NCBI GenBank assembly: GCA_945881845.1
Contig: CAMCVN010000002.1
Location: 81,947-124,832, forward strand
DNA: 42,886 nucleotides
From: Bifidobacterium breve
GTDB taxonomy: Bacteria > Actinomycetota > Thermoleophilia > Solirubrobacterales > Solirubrobacteraceae
Direction: 5' to 3'
Part shown: piece by piece, positions 30,794 to 39,454 of the stretch
How positions within the stretch are numbered: the first letter of the stretch is position 1
How the letters are laid out: each line of letters opens with the position of its first letter
Notes under the pieces: generated by a model
Databases searched by the model: none
Seen by the model: only the letters and a program-made list of their open reading frames with translations
Told to the model about the DNA's origin: nothing
Program-made: the position numbers and the translations under genes

Positions 30794-31588
30794 TTAGTAG
30801 TCGTAGAAGCCGCGGCCGCTCTTGCGACCGAGCGCACCTTCGGCGATCAGAGCCTGCACGCGCGCCGGGGCGGGCGAACCGATCTCGTCGCCGATTGCGG
30901 CAGAGACGTCCAGGCCAACGAAGTCAAGTAGCGCGAGCGGCCCCATTGGGTGGCCGGCTCCAAGCTTCATCGCCTCATCAACGTCGGCTGGGTCCATCCC
31001 GGTCTGGTCGAGGAAATCAACGGCCGAGAATAGGTAGGGGAAGAGCAGGCGGTTAACGACGAAGCCGGGCAGGTCAGGGACCGGAACGGCAGTCTTGCCG
31101 AGCGCCTCGCAGAGCGCCGCTGCGCGCTCGCGCGTCGCCTCGGTCGCTTCGTCTGGGAAGGCCAGTTCGATCAGCGCCATCCGTGGCACCGGGTTGAAGA
31201 CGTGGAGGCCAACAAAGCGCTCAGGTGAGCCGCTGGCGCGGGCCAGTTCTCCGACCGATAGAGAAGAGGTAGTCGTTGCCCAGAGCGCGTCGTCTGAAGA
31301 GACAGAGGCGATCGTCGCGAAAACCTCGCCCTTGATTGCTGCGTCCTCGGCAACAGCTTCAACGAAGACTGTGGCGCTGGCGGTGTCGGCGACGTCGGTC
31401 GTGACCGTCACAGTCCCCGGGCCCGCCTCGTCGCCCATCCTGCCGACTTGCTTCTCGATTGACGCGCGGGCGCGCTCGGCCGATTCCTCGCTGCGTGCGA
31501 GCAGCGTTACGTCACCGGTTTTGGTGGCAACTGCGGCCAGCCCACAGGCGATGGCGCCGCTGCCGATAACTGCGATCTGTTCAGGCAT
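30794..31588 (-). CDS. 3-hydroxyacyl-CoA dehydrogenase
   Basis: A 264-residue enzyme of the 3HCDH family: NAD-binding 'IAVIGSGAIACGLAAVA' at the N terminus, 'TTTSSLSVGELA' and 'GLHVFNPVPRMALIELAF' (the conserved His-x-F-N-P of the active site), then the C-terminal helical domain 'GFVVNRLLFPYLFSAVDFLD' and 'GAGHPMGPLALLDFVGLDV'. It ends 'GRKSGRGFYDY', as in FadB2/PaaH-type enzymes. It oxidises 3-hydroxyacyl-CoA to 3-ketoacyl-CoA. The divergent gene is a thiolase that would cleave that product, so the two form a fatty-acid or aromatic-acid oxidation pair. ATG 31588 opens the Rossmann fold; the longer frame adds 19 residues without similarity. Confidence 0.93.
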   Translation of the reverse strand: MPEQIAVIGSGAIACGLAAVATKTGDVTLLARSEESAERARASIEKQVGRMGDEAGPGTVTVTTDVADTASATVFVEAVAEDAAIKGEVFATIASVSSDDALWATTTSSLSVGELARASGSPERFVGLHVFNPVPRMALIELAFPDEATEATRERAAALCEALGKTAVPVPDLPGFVVNRLLFPYLFSAVDFLDQTGMDPADVDEAMKLGAGHPMGPLALLDFVGLDVSAAIGDEIGSPAPARVQALIAEGALGRKSGRGFYDY

Positions 31589-31698
31589 CGGCGGAACCCT
31601 ACTGAACAGCCTCGCCAAGCGCCAACTGACCGACCAGGCACCCAAGTCGGTACCCTTAAATGGTCCAGCAATCTCAACTTGAGAGGTCTTATCTCGTT

Positions 31699-32868
31699 AT
31701 GGCACTACAGGGTCGAGAAGTAGTCATCGTTGAAGCCGTTCGCACCCCGATCGGGCGCGGCCACAAGGAGAAGGGCTACTACAAGGACACGCACCCGGCA
31801 GCGCTGCTGGCCCGTACCTACGGCGAGCTGATGGACCGCACGGGAATGGATCCGCACGAGGTTGACACTGTGATCGCGGGCTGCGTCCAGCAGTTTGGCG
31901 AGCAGGGTTTCAACATCGGCCGCAACGCCTGGCTCCAGGAAGGCCTGCCGATTGAGACTTCGGCGACAACGATCGACACGCAGTGCGGCTCGGCTCAGCA
32001 GGCTGTCGGATACGGCGCTGCGCTGATCGCGACCGGCGTCCATGACGTCGTAATCGGTTCCGGCGTCGAGCACATGGGCCACCTGCCGTTCTCGGCAGGG
32101 ATGGAGACGCAGGAGACCTACGGATATGCCTTCACGCCTGAGCTGATGGCCAAGCACAACATCGTCGGCCAGGGCCTCGGCGCCGAGATGATTGCCGACC
32201 AGTGGGAGATTCCCCGCTCCGAGCTAGACGAGCTCGCGGTTCGCTCTCACGCACTCGCCAACAAGGCGACCGAGAACGGAAGCTTCGCCCGCGAGATGGT
32301 CAAGATCGAGGTTGACGGCAACCTCCTGACGGTCGATCAGGGAATCCGCCCCGACACAAACATCGAGACGCTCAGCGCCTTGACGCCGGTCTTCAAGCCC
32401 GACGGCAAAGTGACTGCCGCCAACGCTTCGCAGATCTCAGATGGCGCCGCCGCGGTGCTGATGATGACGCGCGAAAAGGCCGCTGAGTTGGGTCTAACGC
32501 CTCGCGCGATCATCGTTGATGAGACCAGCGTCGGCTGCGACCCGGTGAAGATGCTTGAGGGCCCGATCCCCGCAACGGCCAAGATCCTTGAGCGCAACAA
32601 CATGACGATCAACGACATCGACTTCTTCGAGGTCAACGAAGCCTTCGCTCCGGTCATCGCCGCTTGGGCACGCGAGCACAACCCGGACATGGACCGCGTC
32701 AACCCACGTGGCGGAGCAATGGCCCTAGGTCACCCGCTCGGTTCAACCGGCGCACGTCTGCTGACAACGCTGCTGCACGAGATGGAGGATGAGGACAAGG
32801 AGTACGGCCTCGTCACGATGTGCTGCGGCGGCGGAATCGGCACCGGCACGCTGATCAAGCGCGTTTAG
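31699..32868 (+). CDS. Thiolase (acetyl-CoA acyltransferase)
   Basis: A 389-residue thiolase II-type enzyme. The nucleophilic Cys is residue 96 ('DTQCGSAQQAVGYGAA'), the His is in 'GGAMALGHPLGSTGARLL' (about residue 345), and the second Cys is in 'TMCCGGGIGTGT' (about residue 375). It cleaves 3-ketoacyl-CoA with CoA or runs in the synthetic direction. ATG 31699 starts the canonical 'MALQGREVVIVEAVRTPIG'. The last 11 codons and the stop lie in the 44-bp repeat that recurs at 41523-41566, so the gene is intact even though an 8.7-kb island has been placed at its 3' end. Confidence 0.95.
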   Translation: MALQGREVVIVEAVRTPIGRGHKEKGYYKDTHPAALLARTYGELMDRTGMDPHEVDTVIAGCVQQFGEQGFNIGRNAWLQEGLPIETSATTIDTQCGSAQQAVGYGAALIATGVHDVVIGSGVEHMGHLPFSAGMETQETYGYAFTPELMAKHNIVGQGLGAEMIADQWEIPRSELDELAVRSHALANKATENGSFAREMVKIEVDGNLLTVDQGIRPDTNIETLSALTPVFKPDGKVTAANASQISDGAAAVLMMTREKAAELGLTPRAIIVDETSVGCDPVKMLEGPIPATAKILERNNMTINDIDFFEVNEAFAPVIAAWAREHNPDMDRVNPRGGAMALGHPLGSTGARLLTTLLHEMEDEDKEYGLVTMCCGGGIGTGTLIKRV

Positions 32869-32879
32869 AGCTCAGCTTC
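32836..32879. repeat. 44-bp direct repeat, left copy (island boundary)
   Basis: Perfect match to 41523-41566. It covers the last codons of the thiolase (..GTGTLIKRV, stop), and on the minus strand carries the stop codon (32872-32874) and preceding codons of the LacI gene. Flanking sequence differs immediately on both sides (A/G before, G/A after). It is probably a target-site or attachment-site duplication. Confidence 0.92.
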
Positions 32880-33909
32880 GGGGTTTCCTTCGGTTGGTGG
32901 AATCTCGTTCAATCAGCTTCCAAGGGACGAGACGCTCGACAGATTCTGTCGGACGTCCTTCTATCTGGGCGACGAGTAGCTGAACTGCTCGATGACCAAG
33001 CTCCTCCGGGTGGAGGTTAAGCGCGGTTAGGGGAGGACTAGCATGCGCGCTCGATTGCGAATCGGTGCAACAAGCAATCATCAGATCACCGGGCACGGAG
33101 ATCTCCGCTGCCTCGGCTGCTAGTAGGACCCCAAGCGCCTGGCCGTCAAGGCCGGCGTAGATCGCGTCAGGAGGGTCAGCTCTGGCGAAGAGTCGCCGAG
33201 CGGCAAGAACCCCGGCTATCTCAGTCGTTGCCGCGACCGCTTCCTCAACGATGATTGGTGCTCGGAGCTCGGAGCACCAATTCTCGTAGGTTCGGCGCAT
33301 GTCCACTGCGTACGAATGGACGGGGGGAACGGTGAGAAGCGCTATCCGTTTGGCTCCCCGCGAGCGGAGGTGGTCGAGGACGGCACGTGTCGCGGCATCG
33401 TGGTCGTTGTCGACCCAAGTTTCGCCCCCGTCGTCGTTGCCTCTCCCTGCAGTAACGAGCGGGACGCCGCGCGCACGCAATCGAATGACAGATGGATCAT
33501 CCGGGATCGGATCGACAATTATCGCGCCATCGAGTTGTGTAGTCACGAACATCTCAGGTGCTCTGCTCGACGGGAGTGTCACTAGTGCTAGCCCCGCCGC
33601 AAGGGCCGCCGAGGTCGCGCCATCATTGAGTTTGCGAAAGTAGTCGAAGTCCGTGACGGCGATGGGTGCTCCGGGTGGCTCTGTAAGGCTAATTGCGATC
33701 ATGCCGCTCCGTCCTCCCCGGAGACTGCGGGCTACCGACATCGGGCGGTAATCAAGAGCTGCCGCAGCTGCGATGACTCTTTGCCTTGTCTCAACGGACA
33801 CGCGCCCCTTCTGGTTAAGGGCCTGCGAGACCGTCGAGATCGACACGCCAGCCTTGAGCGCGACATCGCGAATGTTGGCTGGGCGAGGGAATTGTTCCAT
33901 CTCGGGCAT
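32872..33909 (-). CDS. LacI-family transcriptional regulator of the island operon
   Basis: A 345-residue LacI/GalR regulator. The N-terminal helix-turn-helix is 'NIRDVALKAGVSISTVSQAL' and the hinge is 'ALDYRPMSVARSLRGG'; the periplasmic-binding-protein-like effector domain follows ('DGAIIVDPIPDD', 'DAIYAGLDGQALGVLLAAE') and ends with the usual 'LIERDST'. The start may be ATG 33909 or the second Met (MEQFPRP) four codons later. It is divergent from the permease operon and probably represses it through the palindrome at 33983-33998. Its final codon and stop lie in the 44-bp repeat. The effector is unknown; LacI members usually sense sugars but also nucleosides and other small molecules. Confidence 0.93.
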   Translation of the reverse strand: MPEMEQFPRPANIRDVALKAGVSISTVSQALNQKGRVSVETRQRVIAAAAALDYRPMSVARSLRGGRSGMIAISLTEPPGAPIAVTDFDYFRKLNDGATSAALAAGLALVTLPSSRAPEMFVTTQLDGAIIVDPIPDDPSVIRLRARGVPLVTAGRGNDDGGETWVDNDHDAATRAVLDHLRSRGAKRIALLTVPPVHSYAVDMRRTYENWCSELRAPIIVEEAVAATTEIAGVLAARRLFARADPPDAIYAGLDGQALGVLLAAEAAEISVPGDLMIACCTDSQSSAHASPPLTALNLHPEELGHRAVQLLVAQIEGRPTESVERLVPWKLIERDSTNRRKPRS

Positions 33910-33939
33910 CTACTCGTTGGGTTGCGGGCGCACCCTTGC

Positions 33940-33968
33940 TTGACAATCTCGGCGCATCCTGCGATAAC
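33940..33968 (+). promoter_or_regulatory. Predicted sigma-70 promoter of the island operon
   Basis: A perfect -35 box TTGACA (33940-33945), a 17-nt spacer and a -10-like GATAAC (33963-33968). Transcription would start near 33975 and read into the permease gene at 34083. The operator lies just downstream. Confidence 0.6.
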
Positions 33969-33982
33969 ACTACAGATAGTTA

Positions 33983-33998
33983 GCGAAAACGTTTTTGC
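33983..33998. promoter_or_regulatory. LacI-type operator palindrome
   Basis: GCGAAAACGTTTTTGC, a 16-bp palindrome with a central CG and one mismatched pair, the classical LacI/GalR operator form. It sits about 8-24 nt after the predicted start site, where repressor binding would block the operon and possibly the divergent lacI-type gene. Confidence 0.75.
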
Positions 33999-34082
33999 AA
34001 ATCCAGTAGTCGAACACTTAAGCCGAAAATCTAGTGGCCACGAGGCCACCTTGATTCGGCATTACTAGCAAGGGAGAGCGAG

Positions 34083-35711
34083 ATGAGCAGCGAATCGATG
34101 TCGGGAGGGTCAGCGCCAGGACTTTTCACCCGGAAAGCAACTGGCCTTGTTCGTGAAGCGCGCACCGTCGACGCTCTGTTTTACAATGTGATGTGGGCAA
34201 GCGTCGCGCTCTCGTTCTCGTTTGCTTGGTTGTTCTACGCCTTCTACCCGGGCGCAAACCTTGTAGTTAGCTTTCTCATCGCGGCCGCGATGGGAATACC
34301 GGGGGCGTTCCTCTACGCGATGCTCTCGCAGATCATGCCGCGAACTGGAGGCGACTACGTCTTCAACAGTCGGTCGCTCAGCCCATCGATCGGGTTCGCC
34401 GCGAACTTCAGCTTCTGTTTCTGGCTTGCGATCATCTACGGCCTCTACACGACATATATGGCGTCCTATGGCTTTGGGGCCATGGGCCGCATGATCGCTG
34501 GGTTTACTGGTTCACAGACTTGGCTAAGTATCGGAGACTGGTTCTCAACGGAATCGGGGCTCTTCATCACTGGGACCGTTGCGCTTCTGCTGTCGGCTGC
34601 GATCTTCGTCGTCGGTGGGCTCCGCCTCTTCTTGCGTTTGCAGGTAGTGGTTTTCGCGCTCTATGCGCTCGGAACTTTCTTGATTCCAGTGATTGTCGGT
34701 CTAGTTCAGACGAAGGCCGGCTTCCTTGCAAACTTCAACGAGTACGCGGCAAATCTTGGGGTCAACAATGCAACCGTCAAGCTTGCAGCTTCCGGGGCGG
34801 AGGGTGGATTTGTCCCTAGCTCGGGGTTTGACACGACAATGACCCTGAAGTCGGTAACGGTCTTCTGGTACATCTTCGGCTTCCTGTACGCCAGCAACTA
34901 CTTCGCCGGCGAGATTCGGATGAGAAAGGGCACGCACCTTCTCTCGATCCCAGGCGCGCTCCTCGTTGCCGTTGTCTTTATCGGTGCGCTGCTTCCCGTC
35001 TATCTGGGAATCACCGGCTACGACTTCAACTCGCTGCTTGGCCTCGCCGATCCGGCTGCCTACGGGTTCGCTGCCGGAGCACCGGCCTACCCAGAGGTGA
35101 TGGGAATCGCTTCCGGCAGTTGGGTCGTCGGGCTTGTGATCATCGGTGGTTTCACGCTTGGGCTGCTGGTTTGGTTGCCGCAGACCATGCTGCTAATCAG
35201 CCGCGCGATGTTCGCGTGGTCATTCGACCGCATCATGCCGGAGCGTCTCTCCTACGTTGATCCGCGGACTCATGCGCCGGTCGTCTCGATCGCAATCGTC
35301 ACGGTCCTTGGCATCGCAAGTACTGCCATCTATGCGTTCACGGACTGGTTTACGACGCTCGCGGTTCTGTTGGGGCTAACGATCACGTTGGCCATAACGG
35401 CGATCGGAGGAATCGTCCTGCCTTTCAGGCAAAAGGCGATGGTTGATAACTCCCCGTACGGAAAGCGCATCGCGGGGATCCCACTCCTCTCGATCGTGGC
35501 GTTCTTTGCCCTAATTGGTTTCGGGTGCGGGATCGGTGTACTGCTCTGGGATGAGTCGTCGGGGGCCAGCCTCAGTCTCAACCCAGGCAAGCTCTGGCTT
35601 GCGCTTGGGGTGTACGTGGTCGCATTCATCATCTACGGGGTGTCTAGCGCAGTCCGTCGTAGTCAAGGGATTGACCTCAAGCTCGCCCACCGCGAGCTAC
35701 CACCGGAGTAG
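34083..35711 (+). CDS. APC-superfamily amino-acid/amine permease
   Basis: A 542-residue protein with about 12 TM helices; the first reads 'MWASVALSFSFAWLFYAFYP'. The APC-type motif 'GIPGAFLYAMLSQIMPRTGG' followed by DYVFNSR marks the amino acid-polyamine-organocation superfamily. AGGGAG lies before the ATG at a good distance. It is the first gene of the island operon, 3 nt before the metallophosphoesterase gene. The substrate is not readable; the PotD-like and HDAC-like genes downstream favour an amine, polyamine or amino-acid conjugate (inference). It has long extracellular loops compared with typical APC members, e.g. the Asn-rich loop near 'NFNEYAANLGVNNATVKLAA'. Confidence 0.88.
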   Translation: MSSESMSGGSAPGLFTRKATGLVREARTVDALFYNVMWASVALSFSFAWLFYAFYPGANLVVSFLIAAAMGIPGAFLYAMLSQIMPRTGGDYVFNSRSLSPSIGFAANFSFCFWLAIIYGLYTTYMASYGFGAMGRMIAGFTGSQTWLSIGDWFSTESGLFITGTVALLLSAAIFVVGGLRLFLRLQVVVFALYALGTFLIPVIVGLVQTKAGFLANFNEYAANLGVNNATVKLAASGAEGGFVPSSGFDTTMTLKSVTVFWYIFGFLYASNYFAGEIRMRKGTHLLSIPGALLVAVVFIGALLPVYLGITGYDFNSLLGLADPAAYGFAAGAPAYPEVMGIASGSWVVGLVIIGGFTLGLLVWLPQTMLLISRAMFAWSFDRIMPERLSYVDPRTHAPVVSIAIVTVLGIASTAIYAFTDWFTTLAVLLGLTITLAITAIGGIVLPFRQKAMVDNSPYGKRIAGIPLLSIVAFFALIGFGCGIGVLLWDESSGASLSLNPGKLWLALGVYVVAFIIYGVSSAVRRSQGIDLKLAHRELPPE

Positions 35712-35714
35712 CGG

Positions 35715-36695
35715 ATGGGTCTCTTTGGAAGGAACCAAGACCCGGACGATAAGTTCCGCATCTATTACGCCTCAGATATTCATGGAACAGAGGTTCTGTG
35801 GCGCAAGTTTCTTCACGCGCCGTCGATTTACGATGCTCAGGCGATCGTAATGGGCGGTGACGTCACCGGAAAGGTAGTCGTACCACTCGTTGACTCGGGC
35901 GATGGTTCGGTGACGGCTGAGCTGTTTGGCCAGCCCGAGCGTGCCGGCACCCCAGAGGAGCGCGACGAGCTGATCAACCGGATCCGCTCCAACGGCATGT
36001 ACCCGCACCTGATGAGCCCTGACGAGGTTACGCGCGTGGCGCAACTAACCGAAGCCGAGCGCGAGGACTGGTTTGCCGAAGTGATGTTGCAGACCTTCGA
36101 CCGTTGGATGGAGTTGGCTGAGGAGCGATTGAAGGACGCGGATGCGCGCTGTTTCGTCATGCCCGGGAACGACGATCCGGCTGGCGTCGATCAGGCGATT
36201 GAGAAGGCCGATCGGGTCGAGGCTTGTGATGAGCGGATCGTCGAATTCGGCGGGTACGAAATGGTCTCGCTCGGATACGCCAACAGAACCCCTTTCGACT
36301 CCCCGAGGGAACTAGATGAAGACGAGCTTTACCGGCGCGTTGAAGTCCTCGCTGACCAAGTTGAGTCGATGCCGCGCTGCATCATGAACCTCCACGTTCC
36401 GCCTTACGACTCGCAGCTCGATCTGGCGCCGGAGTTGGATGACAACCTAACCGTTCAGACTGTCGCTGGGCAGCCGAAGATGGCGCCATGCGGCTCTACT
36501 GCAGTTCGCGAGCTGATCGAGAAGTATCAGCCTCTTGTTGCGCTACACGGGCACGTCCACGAGTCGCGGGGAGCGACAAGAATCGGGCGCACTTTATGCA
36601 TTAACCCGGGCAGCGACTATCACACCGGCCGTATCTCAGGGGCGTTGATCAACCTGCGGGGCGAGAAAGTTGACTATCAGTTCGTCGTTGGCTAA
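35715..36695 (+). CDS. Calcineurin-like metallophosphoesterase
   Basis: A 326-residue cytoplasmic enzyme with the full metal motif set in order: DIHG (in 'YYASDIHGTEVLWRKF'), GGDVTG, PGNDDP, 'MNLHVPPYD' and GHVHES. A large helical insert (about residues 65-140) lies between the second and third motifs. The substrate could be a nucleotide, phosphodiester or other phosphorylated metabolite. It starts 3 nt after the permease stop and ends 6 nt before the nucleotidyltransferase-like gene, so it is part of the operon; phosphoesterases are unusual in a plain uptake operon. Confidence 0.88.
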   Translation: MGLFGRNQDPDDKFRIYYASDIHGTEVLWRKFLHAPSIYDAQAIVMGGDVTGKVVVPLVDSGDGSVTAELFGQPERAGTPEERDELINRIRSNGMYPHLMSPDEVTRVAQLTEAEREDWFAEVMLQTFDRWMELAEERLKDADARCFVMPGNDDPAGVDQAIEKADRVEACDERIVEFGGYEMVSLGYANRTPFDSPRELDEDELYRRVEVLADQVESMPRCIMNLHVPPYDSQLDLAPELDDNLTVQTVAGQPKMAPCGSTAVRELIEKYQPLVALHGHVHESRGATRIGRTLCINPGSDYHTGRISGALINLRGEKVDYQFVVG

Positions 36696-36701
36696 AGGAA
36701 C

Positions 36702-37466
36702 GTGAATGACTTCGTGAGCGCGATCGAACCGAACGTTGGGGCAGAGGCTCACAGGCTCAGTGACGAGATCGCTGAACGCGATATCGGGGCGAGATTGATC
36801 GGCGGCATGGCGATACGGATTCTGGCGGGAGATAGGTTGCACCCCACCTTCGAGCGAAAGATCGAAGACCTTGACTTCGTGGTCGCCAAACGTGAGCGGG
36901 AGCCCCTGTCAGCGCTGCTGATCGAGTCGGGTTACCAAGCCGACGAGCACTTCAACGCGCTCAACGGTGCGACACGGATGCTCTTCCTGGATCCGACAAA
37001 CGCACGTCAAGTAGACATCTTCGTGGGCGGCTTTCGTATGTGCCACGAGCTTCCACTCACAGAACGGCTAGCCGTCATGCCGGCGACGCTTCCGGCCGCT
37101 GAGGTTCTGATGACAAAGCTTCAGATCGTCGAGCTGAACGAGAAGGATCGCAACGACATCTACTCGCTGCTGCTTAGCCACGACGTCGGCGCCGGCGACG
37201 AAGGCGTGATCAATGTAGAGCGGATTATCGAGCTGACATCCGATGACTGGGGACTGCAGAAGACTTTCGAGGTCAACTTCGAGAGATTGGCTACCGGCCT
37301 ACCTGACGTACAGCTTGGTGATTCCGAGAAGGCGACGATCAGCGACCGGATCGCGCTCCTTCTGACCGCTATCGCGGAAGCGCCAAAGTCGCGCCGCTGG
37401 AAGCTGCGGGCCCGCATAGGTGAGCGGCGCCAGTGGTACGAAGTCCCAGAAGAGGTAGATCGATGA
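36702..37466 (+). CDS. Nucleotidyltransferase-fold protein
   Basis: A 254-residue protein beginning at GTG 36702 (AAAGGA, 5 nt upstream). It shows a polymerase-beta-like nucleotidyltransferase signature: 'LIGGMAIRILAG' (GG of the NTP site) and 'FERKIEDLDFVVAK' (D-x-D metal pair), then a third acidic strand 'ARQVDIFVGG'. Related proteins are in the AbiEii/MNT-like and lincosamide nucleotidyltransferase groups. The C-terminal half is helical with Arg/Lys-rich end ('SRRWKLRARIGERRQWYEVP'). Whether it modifies a small molecule or a protein is unknown. Being next to a phosphoesterase suggests a paired add/remove reaction on one target (inference). Confidence 0.72.
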   Translation: MNDFVSAIEPNVGAEAHRLSDEIAERDIGARLIGGMAIRILAGDRLHPTFERKIEDLDFVVAKREREPLSALLIESGYQADEHFNALNGATRMLFLDPTNARQVDIFVGGFRMCHELPLTERLAVMPATLPAAEVLMTKLQIVELNEKDRNDIYSLLLSHDVGAGDEGVINVERIIELTSDDWGLQKTFEVNFERLATGLPDVQLGDSEKATISDRIALLLTAIAEAPKSRRWKLRARIGERRQWYEVPEEVDR

Positions 37467-37522
37467 ACAGTTTTGGTCCGTTGAATCTGACCAATTTGAA
37501 CCCCTAACGGAAGGAACTCTCG

Positions 37523-38749
37523 ATGCCCAGAATGAAGACCGAACCGATCTCGCCAGCTGAATACTCAGAGCGCAGGTCGAGGCTGCGTGACGCCGCCGCC
37601 GCCGCTGGCTTGGATGGCGTGCTTGTCGTCAGTCGTGGAGCAAATGGGTCGGACTGGGGTGCTGACATCGCATATCTGACTAACCACTATTCAGCTTTTC
37701 CACAGATTCCTGATCGCCCCGGTCGTTGGTCAGGCAGAGGCCACTCTGGGCTGGTGATGCCCGTTGCCGAGGAAGCGACGCTCGTTGTCGAAATCCCGGA
37801 CTGGCGAGAAGACCTTGTAGCCATCGAAGACGTTCGAGTCGAGCTTGATTTGTGGTCCGGCCTCGCGCAGACGCTGCGCGATAGGGGGCTGTCTTCGGGG
37901 CGTGTAGGCCTCATTGGTCGTGAAAGCCTGCTGTTTGCCTGCGTAGAGCGGATCAAGCAGGAGCTTCCGGATGTCGAGCTCGAGTGGGCTGACTATCTGA
38001 TTGAGGATCTTCGCCGGATTAAATCCGAGGCTGAGATTGGCCTGATGCGCGAGTCGACGCGGGTGGGATGTGCAATGGTCGAGGCGTTTGTTTCTGCCGC
38101 GGTTCCTGGCGCTACCGAGGCGGACTGCGTTCTCGCTGCGCTGAATGTGGGTATTCCGCAGGGCGCGTTCCCACTCGACATTCCAGTCGCATCCGGGCCG
38201 AATGTTGATCACTTCCTCTGGGAGCGGATGCCGTCATGGGACACAGAGCGCCAGCTTCAGCCCGGCGACATGATCCACCCGGACATGTACGGAACAGTTA
38301 ATGGCTACTTCTACGACATGGTCCGGACCACGGTTGTCGGAAGAACGGTGACCGAAGCCCAGCGTGAGGTGTTGGAAGCTTCGGTAGCGGTCGTCGAGCA
38401 CATAATCGAGGCGATGGGCCCAGGGGTTCGCTGCGGCGATCTCTTTGACCGAGGCGCTCAGTGGCTCGATGAACACGGCTTTGAAGTGCCTGGAGCAGAG
38501 GAGTCCGAAGGCGTGGCGCTACTCGGCCAAGCCTACCCATCATTTGGTCACAGCCTTGGGTTGGCATGGGAGAATCCGTCGCTGGTTCCGGGAGAGGATG
38601 CTCTACTAGAGCCGGGGATGGTGATGGCCGTTGAGGCTCAGGTCGGGAGGCCAGGCGCAGGCACCGCGTCCTTTGAGCACAACCTCCTCATCACGGGTGA
38701 TGGCGTTGAGGTTCTCACCACGCACGTCAAGAACGTCTGGTGGGAGTAA
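37523..38749 (+). CDS. M24-family (Xaa-Pro peptidase/creatinase-like) enzyme
   Basis: A 408-residue two-domain protein. The N-terminal creatinase-type domain is followed by the pita-bread M24 domain with all five metal ligands: Asp in 'MIHPDMYGTVNG', Asp in 'YFYDMVRTTVVG', His in 'SFGHSLGLAWEN', Glu in 'MVMAVEAQVG' and Glu in 'ASFEHNLLIT'. The family includes proline dipeptidases and creatinase, so the substrate may be a peptide or an amidine/amide. GGAAGGA lies before the ATG. A 56-nt gap separates it from the gene upstream, the longest in the operon; the next gene starts 6 nt after its stop. Confidence 0.9.
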   Translation: MPRMKTEPISPAEYSERRSRLRDAAAAAGLDGVLVVSRGANGSDWGADIAYLTNHYSAFPQIPDRPGRWSGRGHSGLVMPVAEEATLVVEIPDWREDLVAIEDVRVELDLWSGLAQTLRDRGLSSGRVGLIGRESLLFACVERIKQELPDVELEWADYLIEDLRRIKSEAEIGLMRESTRVGCAMVEAFVSAAVPGATEADCVLAALNVGIPQGAFPLDIPVASGPNVDHFLWERMPSWDTERQLQPGDMIHPDMYGTVNGYFYDMVRTTVVGRTVTEAQREVLEASVAVVEHIIEAMGPGVRCGDLFDRGAQWLDEHGFEVPGAEESEGVALLGQAYPSFGHSLGLAWENPSLVPGEDALLEPGMVMAVEAQVGRPGAGTASFEHNLLITGDGVEVLTTHVKNVWWE

Positions 38750-38755
38750 CACACG

Positions 38756-39454
38756 ATGCGAGCGGCGCTGGTCTCGGACCCCGATTGGGAGGTTGCCGTG
38801 CCGCTCGCGGCCACGGCCGGAGCAGACCTAATCTGTCTACCGCTGCTCAGTTTCTCATCGTATGTCGCGTCGGATCTCAACCGTGCTAGCTATGAGGAAG
38901 CCGAGCGCCCGCCGTCAGCGAAGTGGAGACGAGGTGTTGAGCTTGCTGACGGCGCTTGGCTTGCCGCTTCACCCTACGAATCGGAAGGGGAGGGCGTTTT
39001 CTACCTCTCTGGGCGGCTCGGGCGGCTTGGGTCTACCGACAACCTGCTCTGGCGCCAGAGCCTGCCCGAGGGCGCCCCAGGTCGTTACGAGGCAATGTTC
39101 TGGACCCCCGGGCATGGTTCTGTGGAAACGGTCACGGTCGAGGGTTGGGAAGTCGCACTGATGCTCGGCGCAGAATTGCGTGATCCGTCTTGTTGGGAGG
39201 CTCTCGTCAGTGCCGGCGCTTCGTTGGTTGTTGGTGCGTCAGCTGACACGGCCGACCTATGGGAAGAGACAGTGCGAATCGCCGAAGGGATGTCGACTGC
39301 CCACGGAATGGCGGTGCTAGCCACCAACCGGGCTCCGCAGCCGAGCGGACCAAATTTTGCTGGCGGCACACTCGCACTGTCAGCCGCAGGCAAGTCGCTA
39401 GTCGAGTCGTCTCCAGGGATCTTCGACCTGTCGTCGGAGCCAGCGCGCCCATGA
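38756..39454 (+). CDS. Nitrilase-fold protein lacking catalytic residues
   Basis: A 232-residue protein with the overall strand order of the carbon-nitrogen hydrolase (nitrilase) superfamily: 'AGADLICLPLLSF' (where the family has PE), 'MFWTPGHGSVETVTVEGWEV' and 'VALMLGAELRDPSCWEALVS' then 'AGASLVVGAS'. The catalytic triad is not conserved: Glu is Leu in LPLL, the Lys region has Trp-Arg, and the Cys of 'iCyD' is Gly (LGAE). It is therefore probably inactive as an amidase and may bind ligand or act as a subunit. Length is also short for the family. Its stop overlaps the next ATG (ATGA), so it is coupled to the HDAC-like enzyme. Confidence 0.72.
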   Translation: MRAALVSDPDWEVAVPLAATAGADLICLPLLSFSSYVASDLNRASYEEAERPPSAKWRRGVELADGAWLAASPYESEGEGVFYLSGRLGRLGSTDNLLWRQSLPEGAPGRYEAMFWTPGHGSVETVTVEGWEVALMLGAELRDPSCWEALVSAGASLVVGASADTADLWEETVRIAEGMSTAHGMAVLATNRAPQPSGPNFAGGTLALSAAGKSLVESSPGIFDLSSEPARP

